A stretch of DNA of 64,000 nucleotides from assembly GCF_021018895.1 (NCBI RefSeq), contig NC_079379.1, positions 20,306,776-20,370,775 on the forward strand. Direction: 5' to 3'. The position numbers and the translations under genes are program-made. Shown in pieces: positions 36,232 through 47,882 of this stretch (position 1 is its first letter; each line of letters starts with the position of its first letter). Below the pieces are notes generated by a model, which saw nothing but the letters and a program-made list of their open reading frames with translations, did no database searches and was not told the origin of the DNA. The DNA comes from Seriola aureovittata. Lineage: Eukaryota > Chordata > Actinopteri > Carangiformes > Carangidae.

Positions 36232-36345
36232 GGAGAGAGAGAGAGAGAGACAGAGAGAGCTAGGGAAGAGGCAGGGTGAGAGAGGAGAGAGTGAGGGTGG
36301 AAGGGAGGGAGGGAGGGAGGGAAGGAGGGAAGGAGGGGGAAAGTT
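36232..36345 (+). repeat. Purine-rich (GA)n/(GGGA)n tract
   Basis: A GAGAGA run followed by GGGAGGGA repeats. It is strongly purine-only on the + strand. Confidence 0.9.
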
Positions 36346-36436
36346 GGCAGCTTCTGGCGAAGACTGAGAGACATAGCATCACATTAAAGGCCAAGGCCAA
36401 AGACTCCTCAGACCGTTAATGAGATTCTGTCTCTAT

Positions 36437-36461
36437 CCCCCCCCCCCCCCCCCCCCCCCCC
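36437..36461 (+). repeat. Poly-C tract
   Basis: About 25 consecutive C bases. Exact length uncertain in assemblies. Confidence 0.9.
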
Positions 36462-37028
36462 ATCTCTCTGTCCTTCTGGCTCACACATTCTCTCCTCTCA
36501 CTCAATACTCCTGCTTTAGATTTTATTTTCTTCCTGTTCTGCAGCATATTCTCTCTGACCACACTCTCTGAGCTACTGGAGCCTGCTTTTTCTCCACTGC
36601 TAAAACGCAGCAACTATTTTATTAACTTTGTTGTTATAATTGGGGATTGCTTTGGGTGCAGGTACTAATTAGATGTTTGACAAATTGTTCAGTTTTTACT
36701 TTTAAGTTTAGAGCTTTGTGTTTGTGTAGGTTCACACTGTAGGCTACCAGGAAATGGCCAGTCATAAATGTCATCTGTTTAAATCCTGTGGAATTAATGT
36801 CAAGTTAACATCCTTGAAATATATTAAATAGTGAAATGTATCCAATATAGCTTGTTAGCTTTAGCTAATGATTCACCCATTCAGTATTATTGTTTTTCTT
36901 TAGCCTTTTTGCAATCCACGCTTGCTAATTGGATGCTAATCCCAGAACATAGGCTATTCTACATGGAGCAAGCAAAGACTTCATTTATTTTAATAATTAA
37001 TATTTTTATAGTAACATCAAATGACTAA

Positions 37029-37335
37029 GTGAAACAATTATACAAAAAAAATGAAGCCAACACGGAAGTGGAGGCTGGTGAGTCAATCTCCATAGATTCC
37101 CATGTTAAATTGCCCAACTTTACATCACATATAAGCATGTCTACAGACTGGTACATATGCCCCTCCTTTTTGCCCATTTTTGGATTATCTGGGAGTAAGG
37201 TGGAGTCAGACACTGCCAAGATAGTGACAGCAGAGCAGCCCACTCTGAGCTTTACAACCACTCTTCAGAAACCTATGGGTGACATCATAGAGGCTACGTC
37301 TATCTTTATATACAGTTCTACAGAGCTTAAAAGTT
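37029..37335. repeat. Dispersed teleost repeat with an accidental open frame
   Basis: Phrases such as GAAGCCAACACGGAAGTGGA, CCATAGATTCCCATGTTAA, GTCTACAGACTGGTACA and GGGTGACATCATAGAGGCTA then ATATACAGTTCTA match a non-coding repeat that I recall as frequent in fish genomes. A 121-codon open frame crosses it but resembles no protein family I know. Confidence 0.45.
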
Positions 37336-39878
37336 TGCTTCATTCTCAGCACTTCCATAGTGTAAAGCACCAGACAGACACAGTTAGAGACTAGCTGGTC
37401 AACATAATGTAGCATTTAGCAGCTAAGAAGCCTGATGTTTTGCCTCAGGAGTTGATCGAGACCAACAACAGCTAAAAGAGAGTGAATATTGGAATAAAAT
37501 TGGCCAGTTGAACAAAACCAGGTTTGCAACAAACAGGACAAAACCTGTGTTTGTATGTCACTACCCCTAAACCAGGCTGGGTTTTATATTGAGTACTTCT
37601 ATACATTGTTTAAAAAACCCAGCTGTTTGTCATGGTATGAACCTAAATTCACTGGTATATTTATCTCTCCACCCTGTTCTTTGTATTACATCTACAAGTT
37701 TTCTAAATAATCAAAATGCAGGCAAGTACCACAGGTGTGTGGGGAATATTTAAACACTTTCTCATTTTCTGAAATACATTTTAAATGAGTAAGACACAGT
37801 GGTAGATAATGAACCTGGGACAGAAGCAACATATTAAAATCAAATGGTTGTACCTGCAGGGAAAGTTGAGGAAATGTGTTCAGCTTAAGGTGATGTAATT
37901 ACTGGAAAATAGCAGTTTAGAATCTCTATGATTAAAATGAATGCTTTTAGTCAAACAATGATGAATAATTTGCTCATTTTACACAGGAAATAAAACATAA
38001 ATATCACATTGACATTTAAAATATTTATTTTGACGTTTTTCTTCACATTTATTTTCCTTTTTCATATTGTCCCCTTTGTGCTTGACCTTTAAATCCTGGC
38101 CTCCAAGGATCTCAGGTGTCTGTATGAAAACTGTGGTCACAGTTCACCAATCAACTCAACAGAGAGACGAGCAGAGATGACCTCTCAATACCCGCAGTGC
38201 ATGTGTGGACGGGTAAAGAGCGATTTTCAGTTGAAGCTGGGCTGAGCTGCAGTGTATGGTCGGATGGAGCAGCATCTTGATTACAACCCTACTTCTAACA
38301 GAATAAAATACTGTACATACACGTCCTACAACTGTAAGCATACAGACGCTTTTGACGGTTAAAGCAGAGAGAGTAAAGTAACCTGAGGAGTTTAAGATGC
38401 TGGCATTGAAAAGATGGCTGCTGTAACACAATGAATTTCATGCACAAGTGCACCAACTAGACATGCAACCGAATCAATATGTTGTGTAGGTTGGACTTAC
38501 GGCACTTAAAATCTGTATTGATCAGTATGCCTTTTGGCTTGCATAATTCACAATCCATTTTCTGTCAGACCCTGAGGTCTGTGCAGTGAATAAGGTTCAG
38601 ACGGTGAACAATCAAGTTTGCTGGTCGAAATTCGGCAACTTAGAAAACAGTAGGTCGATCTGATTCTTTCTTTTTTAACGGTGGAGCATCAGTGCAAAAA
38701 GACGCGTTAAATAGTTCAACAAAAAAATTTTAAAAAATGAGGTTGAGAAAATAAATCTTTTATGCTGAGCTCAGAGAAGGTCATGTCTGATATAACCAAC
38801 AACTGTGTGCCAAGTGATTTACTTTGTAGCACTCTGTAGTCCAACTCATGACCCACTTCAAAATCTCAAAAATGTTGGTGGCCCATGTCACCCTCACAAC
38901 GTTATGGAGGCTAAATACTGTGTTTTCAGAGCTCTTTTTACTTTAATGATAATGAATGAACATTTAGGATTGAATTGAAAGCAGGGGAAACATTTTCTTT
39001 CTTGTTTGACAGGAGAGAAATCACGTGTCGATTCACCATCTGTCTCTCGACTCTCTTTCCTTTTTAAATCTTCCTGTTGTTAACCAGCTTTACATCTTGA
39101 TGCTCCAGTTTTTGCCATGGATATAATCTTTTAATGCACAATCATACTGAGATAACAAACAAGTATATGATGTGGTCTGGCGGTGACAACGTAAAAGTTT
39201 CTGTCATTGGCCTACCACAGCGACAGGCCTCAATACAAGAAGAAATAATTGTAATGACCCGTAACTTCAATCAGGAAGACTCTCTATGTCTCATGTCATT
39301 CACACTTCACTTTTGTAATCAGCTGACCATCGGCGTTATTGGTCATATTTCACCACGATCCCAATCATCCAATAATATCATTGCTGTCAAACTTTAAATC
39401 CATTTCCTCCTCTGCTGTCAGCTGTCATTTCAGATGGAGTGCTGTGACCGTCCTCCTCCCCCTTCACCTCCAGCTTCCTCTCCAGCGTTCCTCTTTGAGC
39501 CCATCTGAATCCATCCTCATCCAGTCTTCTGGTCCTCATCACTTCATCTCTTGACCACTACCAGTGTCTAGACCCAGGGGTGAGGTGGGGTTGGGTGGGG
39601 TGGCCTGGGGTGGGGGATTTCCTACACTACACACAGTCCTCCTCCCCTCTCCAATACGATGACATCAGAACAGGGTCTAGTTGCCAAAGACACTCACCTT
39701 TCACTTTTCCTGTTTTGATCACGGCTTTGCTCACTTTATTATTTTATATAATACATATATATGTATATATGTGTGTGTGTGTGTTTGTGTATAATCATGT
39801 AAGTAGTAAGTACACAGAAAGAAAATGCAAACGTCATGAAAGTTCCCTGTTTTCTACCTTTAAATTTATTTTTTGAGC

Positions 39879-39881
<3 letters not shown>

Positions 39882-39916
<35 letters not shown>

Positions 39917-40020
39917 GTGTGGTTGTGTGTGGTTGTGTGTGTGTGTGTCTATGTGTGTGTGTGGTTGTGTGTGGTTGTCTGTGTGTGTGTGGTTGTGTGT
40001 GATTGTGTGTGTGTGTGTCT
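39882..40020 (+). repeat. Complex (GT)n microsatellite
   Basis: GT tracts punctuated regularly by GTGGTT and GTCTATG words, suggesting a minisatellite grown from a GT run. Confidence 0.92.
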
Positions 40021-40329
40021 GCACCCTGGCAATAGTGACATTGAAAAGAAAGACGGCACTGTGTATTTTCACACAATGCTGTTGTCTGTCTCCTTCACTC
40101 TTTCAGAACACAGAATGTGAGTGTTTGTTTTATAGATTTGAAAAAGTCCGGTTTCTGTTTCATCCTCTGAGCAGCATGAACCACGTACTGCTTCACCCTG
40201 AGATGCTCTCAATATTTGGAAATATCACTACTAGGAACATAAACATTAACATATAATACATGAAGATGTTATATATGTCATCTCTAACACCCTAACAAGC
40301 CTAACTTAGTGAATAGATGTACTCTTGTC

Positions 40330-40403
40330 TCCTGCACTGAAACTTGTAAGTCACTTTTGATAAAAGCATCTGCCAAATGAATAAATGCAAATGTAAATGT
40401 CTC
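40330..40403 (+). mobile_element. 3' tail of a teleost SINE-like element
   Basis: AAGTCACTTTTGATAAAAGC then ATCTGCCAAATGAATAAATG is a diverged copy of the AAGTCGCTTTGGATAAAAG tail that I recall at the 3' end of widespread fish retroposons. The 5' part is not recognisable. Confidence 0.5.
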
Positions 40404-41113
40404 AGTAGATCAGACTTTTGGTCATAGTCAAATTGAAGAAGTCATTGTTGTGTAAAATGTACTCTGAAAATGTGTGTGGGTGTGTGTGTGTTAAATTAAG
40501 TCAAACTGTTTATAAAATGTATATTAAAAACAAAATTCCAGTCTGCGAAAGTTATTTCTTTATTCAGAAATCCTTAACATGAACACCTTTTCAAAAATGT
40601 TTTTACATGATCTAACAATTATTACATTACCACTACTATTGAGCTGGTAATATGAAATCCAATTACCTGTGCCCACATGGCGCTGAGTGTAAATTTGTAC
40701 ACTCTACAGAGGCAATTACCGTGTGTCGTCTCACGCTGAGCGCACACACCCCGTCAGTAAAGCAGAACAAAGGCTGTGGCTGGTTTGACGTGTTGTAATA
40801 TGGCTGTATAGGAGGAGTTGTGTGTGGTGTGTTTCTCTTTGATAGCCCAGTATGTGACCAGCGCTGCCTGACAGGGACTGTTTAATTCAACTCCTACTAC
40901 CATCACGGTCAACAGCACCAGAACGCAGCCTTTCAGCACCATTACACACACTAATGGAACTGCATGTAATATATCCTCCCTACGCAAACCTTTCTCTCTC
41001 GCCACCACACGCCGTCTCTGACACAGAATTATCACTCCACCTTCCCTCCCTCCGTTTCACCTGCCTCACTGAGTCTGCCACCCTTCCTCCACGTCTCCCC
41101 ATCTCCAGACCGA

Positions 41114-41159
<46 letters not shown>

Positions 41160-41160
41160 T
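41114..41160 (+). repeat. (CT)n microsatellite
   Basis: CT dinucleotides with CC interruptions at both ends. Confidence 0.93.
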
Positions 41161-41587
41161 CTGTCTGTGACTCTTTCTCTGAGAAAAACGCCCACCTACT
41201 GTAGTTCTACTTGAGTGCTGAGTGGGAGAGAACTACACAGACTCCGACCCAACATTTATCCATTCTTCCTGCGGTCTTTACCCTAAGCTTATCATTTCCA
41301 CGTTCGACATCAGACATTACAGGGCTGACAAAGTGCCGAAGGTAAAACCATAAGCGTGAGGTTGGAAGTTTATCTCAAGATGCACTTTAGCTCAATTTGT
41401 GGCCTTGCAAGCTGTAAGCACTGCTGTGAAAACACAGAGTACATCCAGACTCATTGTGTCACATAAACACTCAGGTATCTTTAATATTATATTGAATGAC
41501 ATGTGACTTTAATAACATACTGACCTTGGTGATAAGATTCAATCCCCTGCTGAATATCATGTCATTCTGGTTAAAGCATATCACATA

Positions 41588-42165
41588 CAGTGGCTTCAGA
41601 CAGTATTCAGACCCCTTACCTTTTATTTAATTGTAAATGGATATAATTGCCCATCAGTCTAAACTCTATAACCCATACTGACAAAGCGAAAACATGTTTT
41701 TCCAAATTAATTAAAACCCAAAAACTGAAAACTGCAATTTACAAAAGTATTCGGACCCTTAATTCAGGACTTTATATAAGCCCCTTTAGCAGCAATTATA
41801 GCTTCGAGTCTCTTGGTAAGTCTCTAGAAGCTTTGTTTCTTGGCATCCTTCCTGGCACATCCTCAAGCTCGGTCATGTTGGACGGGAAGCGTCTGTGAGC
41901 TGCCATCTCCAGGTCTCTCCACAGATGTTCAACGGGGGTTTGAGTCTGGGCTTTGGCTGGGCCACTCAAGGACAGTCAGACACTCTTGGCTGTTTGCTTC
42001 GGGTTATTGTCGTGCTGAAAGGTGAACTGTTGGCCCAGCGTAAGGTTGCGTGCACTCTGGAGCAAGTTTTCTTCAAGGACCTCTCTCTATTTGGCTGCAT
42101 TCATTATTCCCCCAGTTCTGACCAGTCTCCCTGACCTTGCTGCCAAGAAGCCCCCCCCCCATGAG
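41588..42165 (-). mobile_element. Tc1/mariner remnant: terminal repeat and transposase C-terminus
   Basis: Starts CAGTGGCTTCAGACAGTATT directly after TA (41586-41587), the Tc1 inverted end and target dinucleotide. The minus strand then gives decayed C-terminal transposase: VEHLWRDLEMAAH (the E-containing IEHLWRDLK block) and QFTFQHDNNPK (the second D, QQDNDPKHT block). It stops at about 42165, near a poly-C, so the N-terminal half and right end are lost. It belongs to the same recalled salmonid-type family as the 3437-3686 piece. Confidence 0.85.
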
Positions 42166-42297
42166 AAGATCATGAGAAATGATTGAAAACTTGAAAACTG
42201 ACTTTGATTTCAAGGTTTTTTTTATTTTTATTTTGTTATTCTCAGGTGTTGTTATGCCTTTGTAACTGGTCTCAGCTTTATCACTGAATGAACAATA

Positions 42298-42434
42298 ATG
42301 GTACAAACCTGTGACTCAGGTGGTAGAGTGGGTCGTCCACTGATCGCAGGGTGTTCCTGTCCACATGCCAAAGTGTCCTTGGACAAGATTTTGGACCAAG
42401 TTGCTCCTGATGGCATGGCAGCTCCACTGCCATT

Positions 42435-42467
<33 letters not shown>

Positions 42468-42515
42468 AGGTAAACAGGTGCTGTATAAATGCAGTCCATT
42501 GACCCATTTTCAAAA
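42298..42515 (+). mobile_element. tRNA-derived SINE (sense), containing a GT run
   Basis: The head GTGACTCAGGTGGTAGAGTG resembles a tRNA A box. The body includes AAGTGTCCTTGGACAAGATT, CTGATGGCATGGCAGCTCCA, an internal (GT)n at 42436-42467, and the tail GCTGTATAAATGCAGTCCAT. The B box appears deleted near 42345-42355. It is the same family as the antisense copy at 31009-31215. Confidence 0.72.
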
Positions 42516-43560
42516 TAATCAAGTTTTAACATTTATTTTTATTGTCCACAGTCAAAAAGTATTAAAAATATCAGAATATACAATGCATACACTATATAAT
42601 ACTGAAACTATATAAAAAAAAAAATAGAGTTTTCAAAAATCTCATAATGTTCATTTGGATTTAGATGAGTTGTCATGGAAATAGTTGGAGAAAGTATGGA
42701 GCTTTGGTGAGTGCAATGATAAAACTGATGACCACATCTGAAAAGAATAAATAAAAAAAACCAGACTGTAGATTTCTTTTAAACTTGGGCAGGGTTTTCA
42801 TTATCTTCTTTGTACCTGTTGACCTGAAGCACCATCCAGATACAGTATGCTGACAAACACTGGCGATCACTTTGACGTTAGATTATTTTGTCAAACAACA
42901 AAATGTACACAGGAAATTGCCGTAAGACCAGAAGCAGCCTGCTGAAGAAGACAAAGCCTGGATATGATCAAAGATGTTCACCTCAAAGCCACGGTGGTGC
43001 TGACTGTCCTTCCTGCTTCCTGCTACATGTTAGCGAGTTGCTAACTCACACACAATCTTGAGCCACTGCAGGCATAACAGTCTTTATAGGCATGCTCGAT
43101 TTCAATCTGTAGCTGTCACGTAGTGAGAGATTGATGATGACAACTTGTGATTGTCGTCATAAACTGCAGTCAACGAGAGCTCTAGGAGAAATCACGACGA
43201 GGTAGCAGCTGCATTGGAAATGATCATTTCGAATTGTATTACATTTTCAAACAAAAAGACATACACAGGCTTCTTGGATTTCACAGATTAACTCGGCCTC
43301 TGCAGAAAACCAAATCCATAATCCTCGTGTCTCCAGTGTTTCATTCTCAAAACTCTGCCTGGCTGTTTTTTTTTTCATTATTATTTCTGAAAAATTAGAG
43401 TACAGGCAACAATTATGGTAAACTGCTGTTCCATGTCAAGCTCCATCTGGCCCAGGGAAGTCACATGAAATTCTGTCACCTCTTAGAATTGCTTTCTTGA
43501 AGTGGCAGAGTCTTGTATAAACCAAATCTGAATTAAAAATCTCATAATTCTATAACCAAA
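42516..43560. other. Intergenic, no gene seen
   Basis: AT-rich sequence without recognisable elements. Confidence 0.6.
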
Positions 43561-44095
43561 GGTGGACAAAGCACACAGCTCCACTCCTTGAGTCAAATTA
43601 TAAAAATTCCTGGTGAAATATTACTCGAATACAAGTGAAAGTTGTACTGAAAGTACTAGAGTACTTGCTTTTAAAAATACTAAAAGTATTCAAAAGTAGC
43701 TTAAATTTTCTATGTCAACACATTGTTGTATTGTTCCACATTTACAGAACATAATGACTCTGAAAGAACCTACTGAATGTCTGAATGACTGTAGAACCTG
43801 TAGAATAAAAGGGTGGAGAATAGGCTAGAAAGGCTATAGAAAGGCCCATAATAACACAACTGAATAAACAAAGTGCCATCGTCGATTTCATTTTTTTTTT
43901 TCTTTTTGTTTTAACACACCCCACCGACACAAAATAGCATGGCAATGTATGTGTGGTGTGGTATGTGTGTGTGTTAATGTATAACAGTATTACAGTATTA
44001 AACTGTTACAGATAAAGTCAGTCAGTCATTACAGATACTTGAAATGTATACTAAAGTACAGTACTCAAATAAATGTACTTTGTTACTGTCCATCC
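43561..44095. repeat. Dispersed teleost repeat (AAGTACTxxAGTA-type)
   Basis: Starts GGTGGACAAAGCACACAGC, runs through TACTGAAAGTACTAGAGTAC, and ends AAATGTACTTTGTTACTGTC. The two ends are imperfectly inverted. It resembles a common non-autonomous fish DNA repeat with many AGTAC words. No coding capacity. Confidence 0.6.
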
Positions 44096-45029
44096 GTGTG
44101 TATAATCATCTGGGGCTGATCAGTTAGTTCAGACACCAAATGAGGAGGCAAAACCGTGTAAATCCATATTTCTTGTTACATACTACATAAAACAAGAAAA
44201 CAGTGCATGACACGTTCAAATCATTAAGATTTCTCATACCATATAGAAGTAAAAGAAACAAAATCTTTAATGACTTCATATATTGTAGCTGTATATGTAC
44301 ACACACACTGCACGTATGTAGGAGTCAGAGTTTGTTTGCACCCTGGGGACAAGGTGCTATAATGGAGTATTGATGTCGCAGAGGGGTGGGTGAGAAGACG
44401 GCGATAATTAGATTTTGTTCTCACTCTCTCTGCACTGCTCAGATACACAGCGTTTCTAATGAGAGAGCGGCTCTCGCCAATAATTACCTCTGTATTTCCA
44501 AAAACCATTCTCAGCACGGCAAACGGCAAAACAGCGGCAACGTGACCTTGGAGAAGCCCAGAATTAGGCGGTCACATAATTAGGTGTCATTAGATGATCA
44601 AATGTGTCAGGGTGTGCAGATTAGAAGTGGCTGCTTAATAAACCCAGTAAACAGGCGCCACCATCCATCGCATTTGTGGTTGCAGTGAGCATGACTTCAT
44701 GTTTTTCCTGGAAGCATCTTCAGAGTGTGAGTGTTAGGTCAGGTACTGCTTCTTCACTGGGTGCTAATGAAATATTCCCTACTGGGTGGGAAGTCAAGAG
44801 ACCAGACAGCATGGGAGGAACAGGAAATGTCAAACACACACTAACACACCGCCATGCACTCATTCCACAGTTGATATAAAAAGTCAGAGCATGTTACACA
44901 TATACATAGCAAACAAATATCATCTTTCAGGACATCACGATTGCACAATCAGTTTGTAAATAAATATTTACTTACCTGATTGCATTTGAAGATCTCAGAC
45001 TGTCATAATGAATGAAGCTTTAATCCCTT
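44096..45029. other. Intergenic DNA between repeat and satellite array
   Basis: No gene. A stretch at about 44385-44640 has balanced base composition and several AATTA-type words (see findings). Confidence 0.55.
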
Positions 45030-45594
45030 CATGGACTTTTTATACCTTACTAGATGACTTTATGACTTATTATACTAAGACCTTTTATGAATGACTACTA
45101 CTACTATTAACTTTTTTTACATTTTTTTTTTTTACATTTTTGTGCCTACGTAATTATATATTACGCTCTTATGCCATATTATACTATGGTGTTTTTTGAA
45201 GTTTTTTATGCCTTACTATGCTATTACGTTTTTATGCCTTGTGACATTTTTTATGCCTTACTATATTACAACGTTTTTATGCCTTACTATACTATGATGT
45301 TTTTATGACATTTTATACCTTAATATACTATGATGTTTTTTGATATTTTATTGCTTTAATATACAATGATATTTTTTTTTGTTTTTTTGCCTTACTGTAC
45401 TATGACGTTTTTATGACATTTTAAACCTTATTATATTATTAAATTTTTATGTCTTATTGTACTATAACGTTTTTTGAAGTTTTTTTGCCTTAATATACTG
45501 TGATCTTTTTAGGACATTTTATGCCCCACTATACTATGACGTTTTTATGAAATTTTAAGCGTCACTATACTAAAACATTATTACGGTCCAGCAT

Positions 45595-45668
45595 GGTGGT
45601 ACAATGGTTAGAACCCTTGCCTCACACTTAGCAGGTTGTGGGTTCAAAGACGGGTATGAGGCTTTACT
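45595..45668 (+). mobile_element. tRNA-like unit 1 at array left edge
   Basis: GGTCCAGCATGGTGGTACAA then TGGTTAGAACCC and a B-box-like GGTTCAAAGAC, about 73 bases. Looks like the tRNA-related head of a fish SINE rather than a working tRNA gene. It sits between array monomers. Confidence 0.6.
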
Positions 45669-46048
45669 GAATTATTTCTGTATTTGAAAATTTCAAACTA
45701 TATCATTTGATTCTTCACCTTATTATGATGTTTTTATGGCCTTTTATGTCATAATTTACTATGATGTTTTTTTGACGTTTTATGCCATTCTATATAATGA
45801 CGCTTTTTTACATTTTTATGCCATACTATACTATGATGTTTTTTGACATTTTTAAGCCTTACTTTACGATGTTGTTTTATTCTTCAGCATACTATGACGT
45901 TTTTATGACCTTTTATGCCTTAATATACTATGATGTTTTTTGACATTTTTATGCCATACTATACTATGACGTTTTTTTTGACATTTTTAAGCCTTACATT
46001 TTTATTCCTCACCAAAAAATATTGTTTTTATGGCCTAATTTACTATGA

Positions 46049-46232
46049 TTTTTTGGGGGCTTTTGTGCCTTTATTGTAGAGAGAGAGACAGGAAATGGGG
46101 AGGGAGAGAAAGGGGGAATGACATGCAGCAAAGGCCGTCCGATGCAGGACTCAAACCGGGGCCAACTGTAGCCAGGACTGTAGCCTCTACACATGGGAAG
46201 CCTGCTTGGACCACTACGCCACACGACACCCC
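46049..46232 (-). mobile_element. tRNA-derived SINE in array, copy 1 (most diverged)
   Basis: On the minus strand the element starts GGGGTGTCGTGTGGCGTAGT (tRNA-like A box TGGCGTAGTGG), has a B-box-like GGTTTGAGTCC, and ends CAATAAAGGCACAAAAGCCC plus a short A tail. Flanks are TTTACTATGA on the left and CTATGATG on the right, as in the other copies. It differs from later copies at many bases (for example CACATGGGAAGCC). Confidence 0.82.
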
Positions 46233-47369
46233 GCTATGATGTTTTTTTTACATTTTATGCCATACTATACTATGACGTTTTTTGACATTTTTAAGCCTTA
46301 CTTTATGATTCTGTTTTATTAAATTTGTTAGCATTTTTATGCCTTGTGACATTTTTATGCCTTACTATGCTATTACGTTTTTATGCCTTACTATACTATG
46401 ACGTTTTTTGACATTTTTAAGCCTTACTTTACATTATCACCTTTTATGCCTTAATATACTATGACGTTTTTTTTGACATTTTTATGCCTTAATATACTAT
46501 GATGTTTTTTGACATTTTTAAGCCTTACTTTATTATGTTATTTTATTCCTCACCATACTATGACGTTTTTTGACATTTTTATGCCATACTATACTATGAT
46601 GTTTTTTTTACATTTTATGCCATACTATACTATGACTTTTTTGACATTTTTATGCCTTAATATACTATGATGTTTTTTTGACGTTTTATGCCATACTATA
46701 CTATGACGTTTTTTGACATTTTTAAGCCTTACTTTACATTATCACCTTTTATGCCTTAAAATGCTGTGATATTTTTTTGATGTTTTATGCCATACTATAC
46801 TATGAAGTTTTTGACATTTTTAAGCCTTACTTTATGATTCTGTTTTATTCCTCACCATACTATGACGTTTTTATGACATTTTTATGCCTTAATATACTAT
46901 GATGTTTTTTTGACGTTTTACGCCATACTATACTATGACGTTTTTGACATTTTTAAGCGTTACTTTACGATTATGTTTTATTCCTCACCATACTATGACG
47001 TTTTTATGACATTTTTATGCCTTAATATACTATGATATTTTTTTGATGTTTTATGCCATACTATACTATGACGTTTTTTGACATTTTTATGCCGTACTAT
47101 ACTATGACATTTTTAAGCCTTACTTTACGATTATGTTTTATTCCTCACCATACTATGACGTTTTTATGACCTTTTATGCCTTAATATACTGTGATGTTTT
47201 TTTGATGTTTTACACCATACTATACTATGACTTTTTTGACATTTCGATTCTGTTTTATTAAATTTGTTAGCATTTTTATGCCTTGCAATAATATGACATT
47301 TATTGGTAATTTTATACCTTACTATACTTTGAAATGTTAATGGACTAGACTAGACTAGGAGGCTATGAT

Positions 47370-47450
47370 GGTCCAGCATGCTGGTACAATGGTTAGAACT
47401 CTTACCTTACACTGAGAGGGTTGTGGGTTCAAAGCCAGGTAGGAGCCTTC
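47370..47450 (+). mobile_element. tRNA-like unit 2
   Basis: GGTCCAGCATGCTGGTACAA, then GGTTAGAACTCTTACC and GGTTCAAAGCC. Same type as unit 1, embedded in diverged monomers. Confidence 0.6.
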
Positions 47451-47534
47451 ACTTTATTATTCCTGTTTTTGAAAATGTCATGCCATACTATACAGTGAAG
47501 TTTCTAGTGATTGCATAACTAGCAGTTTGTGATT

Positions 47535-47612
47535 GGCCAGCATTGTGGTGCAATGGTTAGCACTGTTACCTCAAGTTGAGTAGGTTGTTGGTTCAAATCC
47601 CAGCATGGGTTT
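47535..47612 (+). mobile_element. tRNA-like unit 3
   Basis: GGCCAGCATTGTGGTGCAAT, then GGTTAGCACTGTTACC and a perfect B box GGTTCAAATCC. The best preserved of the four for Pol III promoter elements. Confidence 0.65.
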
Positions 47613-47804
47613 TTACTGTATTTGCTTTTTCTTTTTTTTCTTTTTTTTTTTTACGCCATACTATACAATGATGTTTTCTTTGCATTTTTATGTCTTACTA
47701 TGCTAAGTCATTTGATGGCTTACCATACAATGACGTTTTTTGAAATTTTTATGACTTGCTATACCATGATGTTTTCATTTATATTATAGCTAATAGCTTG
47801 ACAC

Positions 47805-47882
47805 TGGGCAGCTTTGTAGTACTATGGTTAGGACTCTTACCTCTGACTGAGGAGGTTGTGGGTTCAAATCCTCGTATGGGTT
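47805..47882 (+). mobile_element. tRNA-like unit 4
   Basis: GGGCAGCTTTGTAGTACTAT, then GGTTAGGACTCTTACC and B box GGTTCAAATCC. Flanked by monomer-like sequence. Confidence 0.62.

Larger units (their letters stand above)
31216..41587. other. Intergenic DNA rich in microsatellites
   Basis: No gene is recognised over about 10 kb. Besides the listed repeats it has (CT)n at about 33888-33917, (GA)n/(GGGA)n at 36232-36345, (GT)n at 39768-39790, and poly-A near 31449. The long open stretch at 37029-37394 falls in a dispersed repeat. Confidence 0.6.

Noticed and set aside
37029..37394. 121-codon open frame
   Set aside because: It lies in a repeat that I recall as dispersed in fish genomes, and the peptide shows no domain.
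47535..47882. Functional tRNA genes
   Set aside because: A and B boxes are recognisable, but I could not form a convincing full cloverleaf with an anticodon arm. The sequence matches SINE heads better.
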